A stretch of DNA of 37,771 nucleotides from assembly GCA_001698425.1 (NCBI GenBank), contig MBRE01000074.1, positions 1-37,771 of the forward strand. The letters are read 5' to 3'. The position numbers and the translations under genes are program-made. This document shows positions 32,471 through 37,771 of the stretch, one piece after another. This stretch comes from Oscillatoriales cyanobacterium USR001 (GTDB lineage: Bacteria; Cyanobacteriota; Cyanobacteriia; Cyanobacteriales; Microcoleaceae). The notes beneath the pieces are model-generated. The model had not been told where the DNA came from. It was given only the letters and a program-made list of their open reading frames with translations, and did no database searches. The stretch's first letter is position 1. Every line of letters begins with the position of its first letter.

Positions 32471-32974
32471 AAATTTCACCGATATATCTTTGACAGTCGC
32501 TTTAGCTTTAATTATGTTAGGACATACTCAAAACCATGAGACGTAGAGTTTTCTGGTTTAAGACTTTTCGCTCAAATCACGAAATATCCCTGGCAAAACC
32601 TAGTTTCTGCGTAAGGCCTAAAATTTGTGGAGGTATTTGGCAGTCTTAACCAAAGCTCCCTCCAGAAACAAACTAACCCATAGTAGGTCTGTTTCACCTG
32701 TGAATTTGCAAAAAATAGAAAATCTTTGACAATCAACATTGGATAGCTGCGTAAATTTTTTGACCTCTCCCGATTTTTAAGAAAAGAGTCAAAAATTTTT
32801 AATGTCTATTTTTTGACTAACCATGCTAATACAATTACTGGCAGGTTAAAATTTGCCAGTTAAGGTTTATTGCCCCAAGGCAACAACTTGTCAAACTCGA
32901 TCGACTCTGGTGTAGCATACAAAACACCACGAGTTTAACTAAATTGAAGGATTTTCCACCTTAAGGAGTGTTTT
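32471..32974. promoter_or_regulatory. Divergent region between the division genes and the lipoprotein gene
   Basis: About 504 bp with no gene visible. ACTGGCA (32837-32843) and TGCCAGT (32854-32860) form a small hairpin or operator-like dyad. Another short palindrome, TTGCC-CCAA-GGCAA, follows near 32869. TCAAAAATTTTT-like AT-rich tracts lie near 32790. A strong AAGGAG lies 8 bp before the lipoprotein start. Promoters for ftsL-ftsI (leftward) and the lipoprotein (rightward) should be here. Confidence 0.45.
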
Positions 32975-33247
32975 ATGAACAGTAAATTGATTCGTCTGGC
33001 TTTGGCATTGGGATTAGCTGCAACTCTCGGTGCTTGTGCCGGTGAAGGTGGTGGTGGTGATGCCAGCCCCTCTCCTGCGGCCGGTGGTGACAAACCAGCT
33101 TCACCAAGCGCAGCCCCTGAAAAGCCAGCTTCACCAGCCCCCGGCAAGAGTCCTGCGGCTTCACCAGCCCCCGGCAAGAGTCCTGCGGCTTCACCAGCCC
33201 CCGGCAAGAGTCCTGCGGCTTCTCCATCGCCTAGTCCGAAAAAATAG
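32975..33247 (+). CDS. Small Pro/Ala/Ser-rich lipoprotein
   Basis: 90 residues. The signal peptide LIRLALALGLAATLGAC ends in the lipobox LGAC, so the mature protein should begin with a lipid-modified cysteine and be anchored to a membrane. What follows is entirely low complexity: AGEGGGGD, then PSPAAGG, then three exact ASPAPGKSPA decapeptides, then SPSPSPKK. The decapeptides are encoded by a 30-bp direct repeat (33128-33217). Such a sequence has no fold and may act as a spacer or a wall-associated tether. The strong ribosome binding site AAGGAG and the intact signal peptide argue that it is a real gene. Other frames are open only because of the repeat. Confidence 0.8.
   Translation: MNSKLIRLALALGLAATLGACAGEGGGGDASPSPAAGGDKPASPSAAPEKPASPAPGKSPAASPAPGKSPAASPAPGKSPAASPSPSPKK
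33128..33217. repeat. Three 30-bp in-frame direct repeats in the lipoprotein gene
   Basis: Three identical units, each beginning GCTTCACCAGCCCCCGGC. Each encodes ASPAPGKSPA. Confidence 0.95.
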
Positions 33248-33381
33248 TCTCCCTAGTAAGAACGATCGCGCTATGTCTTGATTCAAGCCATAGCCCCTCC
33301 ACTCTCCTATTCACTCCTCACATAACTTCTTGAAATGGCATCAGCAGTTAAGCTCGAAATTAAAATATTGGTTGTGTTCTG

Positions 33382-34077
33382 ATGCTCTTATTGCAATTCA
33401 GTACCTCTCACTACTGCCGTAAAGCTCGTTTGGCCCTGGGCTATAAAGGCATATCTTACCAAGTTGAAAATTTAACCCCAGGATTGCATTTGTTAAAGAT
33501 CCGACCCCTGACAGGAGGTTTAACCACAGTGCCGGTGCTTTTACCTCAAATAGAGGGTCAACCCCAGGCGATCGCCGACTCAACCAAGATTTTCAAATTT
33601 TTGGAGTCTTTTTGCCCACACCCTCCTCTATTTTTACCAGATCCTCACCTGCAAGCTGAAGCATGGATGTTAGAAGACTGGTTGGACGAAAGCATCGGTA
33701 CCGCGACTCGATTTGTTTACTACGAGTTTCGGGCAGGCCCTGGTAAAGCCATAGACCCTTCTTTGTTCAGCCAATTGGTAATTCAGACCGTGCGCAGACA
33801 GTACCGCATCCATAAAGCCTCAGTAGAACTAGCTGCCGATCGCCTAAAGAGTGCGATCGAAATATTAGGAAATCGCTGGCAAGCAAAACCCTACCTAGTA
33901 GGCGATCGGCTAAGTGTAGCCGACATCGCCGCCGCCGCCCTACTCAGTCCCCTAGCCTTAATACCCCAATACCGCCAAAGCTATCCCTGGTTATTCGATC
34001 GCCTCAGCGAAATTCACCAACTCTGTCAAGCACCCCTGCCACCAGGATTGTCAGCAGAAGCAGAAACCAGCAGTTGA
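33382..34077 (+). CDS. Glutathione S-transferase family protein
   Basis: 231 residues, cytoplasmic. The N-terminal thioredoxin-like domain has STSHYCRKARLALGYKGI with a candidate catalytic Ser/Cys, the cis-proline in TTVPVL and the glutathione-contacting ADSTKIFKFLE. The C-terminal helical domain has the N-capping box YLVGDRLSVADIAAAALL. These are standard GST features. The subfamily and substrate cannot be told from sequence; thiol transfer, detoxification or a binding role are all possible. It is a single gene between the lipoprotein and glgB, with no clear operon partner. No strong Shine-Dalgarno sequence is seen. Confidence 0.85.
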   Translation: MLLLQFSTSHYCRKARLALGYKGISYQVENLTPGLHLLKIRPLTGGLTTVPVLLPQIEGQPQAIADSTKIFKFLESFCPHPPLFLPDPHLQAEAWMLEDWLDESIGTATRFVYYEFRAGPGKAIDPSLFSQLVIQTVRRQYRIHKASVELAADRLKSAIEILGNRWQAKPYLVGDRLSVADIAAAALLSPLALIPQYRQSYPWLFDRLSEIHQLCQAPLPPGLSAEAETSS

Positions 34078-34226
34078 CTTAAATTTGTGTAATCAGACCA
34101 TCAAAGTTTACAATACTTTATGTTAACCGTTACAGAAACTTGGATAATCGCATATAAATATAAAGCGAACTTAACCCTCCATGTTTTTTAAGTCGATTTA
34201 GTTAATTGATTCAGGTAGGTAATTTT

Positions 34227-36542
34227 ATGTCCACGAGCGTTCCCTTTGAACAAATTGACCGGATTGTTTGGAATCAGCACCAAAACCCCTTTGAAGTCCT
34301 CGGCCCCCACCTAATTGAGCAGAATGGCAAAAATATCTGGGCAGTGAGAGCCTATCTACCAAATGCTAATGCAGTATCAGTAGTATTGCCAGAAGCCCGA
34401 ACCGAGCACCCCATGCAAGCAGTACATCACGCCCACTTTTTTGAGTGCCTGATTGAAACACCAGAATTAGCTAACTATCAATTACGGATCAAAGAGGGGG
34501 AACACGAACGCTTTATCTACGATCCCTACGCTTTCCGAGATCCATTAATCACGGAATTTGACATACACCTATTTGCCGAGGGAAATCACCACCGCATTTA
34601 TGAAAAATTGGGCGCTCACTTAGCCGAAGTTGATGGCATTAAGGGCGTTTACTTTGCAGTTTGGGCTCCTAATGCTCGCAACGTTTCATTATTAGGAGAT
34701 TTTAACCTTTGGGACGGTCGCAAACACCAAATGCGGAAAGGAGTTTCAGGGATCTGGGAAATATTTATTCCAGGGCTAGGAGCAGGAGAACATTACAAAT
34801 ACGAAGTCAAAAATAAAGATGGTCATCCCTACGAAAAATCTGACCCCTACGGATTCCAGCAGGAAGTACGACCCAAAACAGCCTCAATTGTCACTAACTT
34901 AGATAGTTACACTTGGAATGATGCTGACTGGATGGAAAAACGCCGCCACACGGAGCCTTTAACTCAGCCAATATCTGTTTATGAGTGTCATATAGGATCT
35001 TGGCTGCACGCTGCTTCTGCGGAACCATCTTTATTACCTAATGGCGAACCAGAACCTGTGGTACAGGTTTCGGAATTGAATCAAGGTGCGCGCTTTTTAA
35101 CTTATCGGGAGTTAGCTCATAAACTAATTCCTTATGTTAAGGATTTAGGCTTTACTCATGTAGAGTTATTACCGATCGCAGAACATCCTTTTGATGGTTC
35201 TTGGGGTTATCAAGTAACTGGTTATTATGCTCCCACTTCCCGCTACGGCACTCCCCAAGACTTCATGTATTTTATCGATCAATGTCATGCCAATGGCATT
35301 GGGGTAATTGTTGATTGGGTTCCAGGGCATTTCCCGAAAGATGGTCATGGTTTACCTTTCTTTGATGGTACGCATTTGTACGAACACGCCGATCCTCGGA
35401 AGGGTGAACATAAGGGTTGGGGAACGTTAGTTTTTAACTACAACCGCAATGAAGTTCGCAATTTCTTAGTGTCTAATGCTCTCTTCTGGTTTGATAAGTA
35501 TCACATTGATGGGATTCGGGTGGATGCAGTAGCTTCGATGCTGTATTTAGATTATTGCCGCGAACCTGGGGAATGGGTGACAAATCAGTATGGTGGACGG
35601 GAAAATATTGAGGCGGCTGATTTTTTACGACAAACAAATCATGTGATTTTTAGCTATTTTCCTGGGGTGTTATCGATCGCAGAAGAATCTACTTCTTGGC
35701 CGATGGTATCTTGGCCTACCTATGTAGGAGGTTTGGGTTTTAATCTCAAGTGGAATATGGGCTGGATGCACGATATGTTGGATTATTTCCACATGGACCC
35801 TTGGTTCCGTCAGTTCCACCAAAATAACATTACTTTCAGTATGTGGTACAACCACAGCGAGAATTTTATGTTAGCTTTGTCTCACGATGAGGTGGTTCAC
35901 GGTAAGAGCAATATGTTAGGTAAAATGCCGGGAGATGATTGGCAAAAGTTTGCCAATGTGCGGGCTTTGTTTACTTATATGTTCGCTCATCCAGGGAAGA
36001 AAACGCTGTTTATGGGCATGGAGTTTGCTCAGTGGCGTGAGTGGAATGTTTGGGGAGATTTGGAATGGCGTTTGATGCAGTTTGCTCCCCACCAAGGGAT
36101 TAAGAAGTTTTTCACAGATTTGAATCATCTTTACCGCAGTGAACCGGCTCTTTATGAGCAAGATTTTACTCAGGAAGGGTTTGAGTGGATTGATTGTAAT
36201 GATAATCGCCATAGTGTGGTTTCGTTTATGCGCCGCTCTAAGGATTCGGAGGAGTTTTTAGTGACGGTTTGCAATTTTACTCCGCAACCTCACAGTCACT
36301 ATCGGGTAGGTGTGCCGGTGGCTGGTTTCTATACGGAGTTGTTTAATAGTGATGCTCGCGAATATGGTGGCAGCAATATGGGCAATTTGGGTGGAAAATG
36401 GACTGATGAGTGGTGGTTCCATAATAAGTCTTTTTCGTTGGATTTGTGTTTGCCACCTTTGGGAGTTTTGATTTTGAAGTTGGATAAAGTGAAGACTGCT
36501 GCTGTATTGGAGGCGGCTACTGAGGAGGAATCAAAAGATTAG
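34227..36542 (+). CDS. glgB: 1,4-alpha-glucan branching enzyme
   Basis: 771 residues from ATG 34227, with AGGTAGGT upstream; an in-frame TTG seven codons earlier is unlikely. GlgB makes alpha-1,6 branches in glycogen, in the cytoplasm. The N-terminal domain starts [24 protein letters not shown]48-type domain follows ([20 protein letters not shown]). The GH13 barrel has [20 protein letters not shown], the nucleophile D433 in [12 protein letters not shown], the acid/base E486 in IAEESTSWP and D554 in [10 protein letters not shown]. All catalytic residues are intact and the length is normal for cyanobacteria. It is probably monocistronic, followed by hairpin-forming repeats. Confidence 0.96.
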   Translation: MSTSVPFEQIDRIVWNQHQNPFEVLGPHLIEQNGKNIWAVRAYLPNANAVSVVLPEARTEHPMQAVHHAHFFECLIETPELANYQLRIKEGEHERFIYDPYAFRDPLITEFDIHLFAEGNHHRIYEKLGAHLAEVDGIKGVYFAVWAPNARNVSLLGDFNLWDGRKHQMRKGVSGIWEIFIPGLGAGEHYKYEVKNKDGHPYEKSDPYGFQQEVRPKTASIVTNLDSYTWNDADWMEKRRHTEPLTQPISVYECHIGSWLHAASAEPSLLPNGEPEPVVQVSELNQGARFLTYRELAHKLIPYVKDLGFTHVELLPIAEHPFDGSWGYQVTGYYAPTSRYGTPQDFMYFIDQCHANGIGVIVDWVPGHFPKDGHGLPFFDGTHLYEHADPRKGEHKGWGTLVFNYNRNEVRNFLVSNALFWFDKYHIDGIRVDAVASMLYLDYCREPGEWVTNQYGGRENIEAADFLRQTNHVIFSYFPGVLSIAEESTSWPMVSWPTYVGGLGFNLKWNMGWMHDMLDYFHMDPWFRQFHQNNITFSMWYNHSENFMLALSHDEVVHGKSNMLGKMPGDDWQKFANVRALFTYMFAHPGKKTLFMGMEFAQWREWNVWGDLEWRLMQFAPHQGIKKFFTDLNHLYRSEPALYEQDFTQEGFEWIDCNDNRHSVVSFMRRSKDSEEFLVTVCNFTPQPHSHYRVGVPVAGFYTELFNSDAREYGGSNMGNLGGKWTDEWWFHNKSFSLDLCLPPLGVLILKLDKVKTAAVLEAATEEESKD

Positions 36543-36548
36543 TTAATA

Positions 36549-36622
36549 GGTGTCAACTTAGGCCGAAAGCAGCCAGGGACTTAAGTCCCTGTCTAATAAT
36601 TTAAGTCCTCGCTCAGAGGACT
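36549..36622. repeat. 31-bp interspersed repeat copy 2 with two following hairpins
   Basis: 36549-36579 matches 8823-8853. It runs into a perfect 18-bp palindrome CAGGGACTTAAGTCCCTG (36574-36591) and then AGTCCTC-GCTCA-GAGGACT (36604-36622). Placed just after glgB, these stems may end its transcript. Confidence 0.65.
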
Positions 36623-36624
36623 AA

Positions 36625-36724
36625 TACCAATTCTCTAAATGCTGACTACAGATAAATTCCGGTATTATACTTTTGTCAAAAGTTGAATATTTACTATCTG
36701 TAGTCATACTTTCAAGAATTGGTA
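36625..36724. mobile_element. 100-bp MITE with TACCAATTCT termini
   Basis: Left end TACCAATTCT (36625-36634), right end AGAATTGGTA (36715-36724), perfect 10-bp inverted repeats exactly 100 bp end to end. Inner arms GACTACAGATA (36644-36654) and TATCTGTAGTC (36695-36705) are also perfect. The terminal TA on both sides suggests a TA target duplication, as in IS630/Tc1-type elements. There is no coding capacity. Confidence 0.75.
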
Positions 36725-36755
36725 TAATAAATATCTGTGGAGATGGGAGAAAGCC

Positions 36756-37676
36756 GTGTTTTTTAGTGTAGTGATTCCGACTTACAATCGTCAACGGATT
36801 TTGGAAAAATGTCTCTTAGCTTTAGAGTGTCAAGATTTCGGGAATATTGTCAGTGGCTATGAGGTGATTGTGGTCGATGATGGATCTACAGATGGTACGT
36901 TGGAGTGGTTGGCGATTGATTCGGCAAAGTTACCTCATGTGCGATCGCTTTCCCAAATTCATCAAGGTCCAGCCGCCGCTAGAAATTTGGGCATTGAACA
37001 CGCTCAAGGTGATACAATCATTTTTATTGATAGTGATTTGGTAGTAACAAAAGATTTTCTACAAGCTCATGCGGAGGCTTTAATTGCAGGTAAAAAAGAA
37101 GGCGATCGCGTCTTTACTTACGGACGGGTGATTAATACTTGTAACTTCGATCGTCCTACTACCGAACCCTATAAAATCACAGATTTTTCAGCCGCTTATT
37201 TTGCTACAGGAAACGTCGCGATCGCCCGTCATTGGTTAATCGAAGCCGGTTTATTTGATACTAGATTTCAACTTTATGGATGGGAAGACCTAGAACTTGG
37301 CGTTCGTCTCAAAAAATTAGGCTTAAAATTAATTAAATGTCCCGCAGCCGTAGGTTATCATTGGCATCCACCCTTTAATTTAGCTCAAATTCCTGGCATG
37401 ATTGACCGTGAAATTCAAAGGGGAAAAATGGGAGTTTTATTTTATCAAAAACATCCCACTTGGGAAGTTCGCATGATGATTCAAATGACTTGGTTACACC
37501 TGGTACTTTGGGGTATTTTATCCTTGGGCGGAACTTTGAATGAACGCACAATGGCAAGTTTTTTACAATGGCTAATTAAACAAGGGAAGTCACAATTAGC
37601 CTTAGAAATTGCTCGTATATTTCTGAACTGGTATAACGTTAAAGCAGTTTATGCCGCCTATGGTGAGCTTAATTGA
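36756..37676 (+). CDS. Family 2 glycosyltransferase
   Basis: 306 residues with a GTG start (36756), preceded by GGAGATGGGAGA. The GT-A fold begins VVIPTYNRQRILEKCLLALE. Nucleotide binding is by VVDDGSTDGTLEWLA and the D-x-D metal motif lies in IIFIDSDLVV near residue 93. The acceptor region has GWEDLELGVRLKKLGLKLIK, whose ED motif is typical of GT2 enzymes. No strong membrane span is seen, though WLHLVLWGILSLGG near residue 250 is hydrophobic. It transfers a sugar from a nucleotide donor to an unknown acceptor, perhaps a surface polysaccharide. It is separate from the GT4 gene at 965. An intact 100-bp MITE lies just upstream. Confidence 0.88.
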   Translation: MFFSVVIPTYNRQRILEKCLLALECQDFGNIVSGYEVIVVDDGSTDGTLEWLAIDSAKLPHVRSLSQIHQGPAAARNLGIEHAQGDTIIFIDSDLVVTKDFLQAHAEALIAGKKEGDRVFTYGRVINTCNFDRPTTEPYKITDFSAAYFATGNVAIARHWLIEAGLFDTRFQLYGWEDLELGVRLKKLGLKLIKCPAAVGYHWHPPFNLAQIPGMIDREIQRGKMGVLFYQKHPTWEVRMMIQMTWLHLVLWGILSLGGTLNERTMASFLQWLIKQGKSQLALEIARIFLNWYNVKAVYAAYGELN

Positions 37677-37700
37677 GAGAGAAACGAGAGAATTGACGTT

Positions 37701-37771
37701 ATACCAATTCTCAAAAATTTGGCAACAGTTTTGGTAGGGGCGAGTTCGCCAACAATCACCGCAATTCGCCA
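37701..37771. repeat. Partial MITE-like repeat at window end
   Basis: TTATACCAATTCTCAAAAAT, then TTTGGTAGGGGCG, corresponds to the reverse complement of the right part of the element at 7180-7303. The rest lies beyond the window. Confidence 0.65.

Noticed and set aside
32935..33281. Alternative frames over the lipoprotein gene, on both strands
   Set aside because: They are shadows of the 30-bp repeat. Only the frame with signal peptide, lipobox and ribosome binding site is supported.
34100..34140. HLR1 site upstream of glgB
   Set aside because: TTTACAAT-AC-TTTATGTT and a nearby GTTACAGA are only half-matches; the second repeat deviates at two core bases.
34206..34226. TTG start for glgB adding MIQVGNF
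   Set aside because: These codons overlap the ribosome binding site AGGTAGGT, and ATG 34227 gives the usual [13 protein letters not shown] start.

Overview
The window is a chromosomal segment of a cyanobacterium, most likely a filamentous one of the Oscillatoria/Microcoleus type. Three things point there. The octamer GCGATCGC (HIP1) is scattered throughout. The gene content includes cyanobacterial NdhO, a trpC of cyanobacterial type, DUF1822 and probable DUF4327 proteins, and PEP-CTERM secreted proteins. Heptameric short tandem repeats and small palindromic intergenic elements are dense. There is no phage, no intact insertion sequence and no CRISPR array. The assignment to a lineage is an inference from these traits, not from a database match.

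Layout. 1-8650 is mostly housekeeping: the 5' end of trpC (minus strand, cut by the window edge), a broken TPR gene, a run of plus-strand genes (family 4 glycosyltransferase, methionine aminopeptidase, LD-carboxypeptidase, a secreted Asn/Arg-rich protein, hemE, an extended SDR), then malate dehydrogenase and ndhO on the minus strand. 9086-20533 is a signalling region: a sigma-70-like gene, a DUF1822 gene and a membrane-anchored CHAT (caspase-like) protease gene; then a CHAT-FHA fusion, a DUF4351-like protein, two small cyanobacterial proteins, an FHA-Ser/Thr kinase and a zinc-ribbon PP2C phosphatase. A tRNA-Arg(CCG) follows. 21163-24991 (minus strand) is a secreted group: a DUF4114-like protein, a PEP-CTERM repeat protein and a PEP-CTERM trypsin-like protease. 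The protease is preceded by three 96-bp tandem repeats, each carrying a perfect match to the HLR1 (RpaB) consensus. 26174-29762 is a second sigma-like/DUF1822/CHAT module in the same order as the first. 29932-37676 holds ftsI with an FtsL-like partner, a repeat-rich lipoprotein, a GST-family protein, glgB and a family 2 glycosyltransferase.

The most interesting candidate system is the duplicated sigma-like / DUF1822 / CHAT-TM-sensor module. Both CHAT proteins keep the His-Cys dyad. Both carry one membrane span with positive charge on the N-terminal side, so the protease should face the cytoplasm and the C-terminal part the outside. The outer part is different in each: two LprI-like cysteine-bearing segments in one, TPR-like helices in the other. 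This suggests a membrane-gated protease controlling a dedicated sigma factor, perhaps through DUF1822 as its substrate or anti-sigma factor. That architecture recalls the CHAT/Csx30/CASP-sigma logic of type III-E CRISPR, but here there is no CRISPR component. The neighbouring FHA-CHAT, FHA-kinase and PP2C could add a phosphorylation layer. The genes and motifs are visible in the sequence; the circuit is inference.

Small repeats form several families: five copies of an imperfect palindrome containing GTAGTAAGCGC, two complete and two partial copies of a GTAGGGGCGAAGCATT element, a 100-bp MITE with TACCAATTCT termini plus two related elements, and heptamer arrays that sit exactly against start and stop codons and in one case lie inside a coding region.
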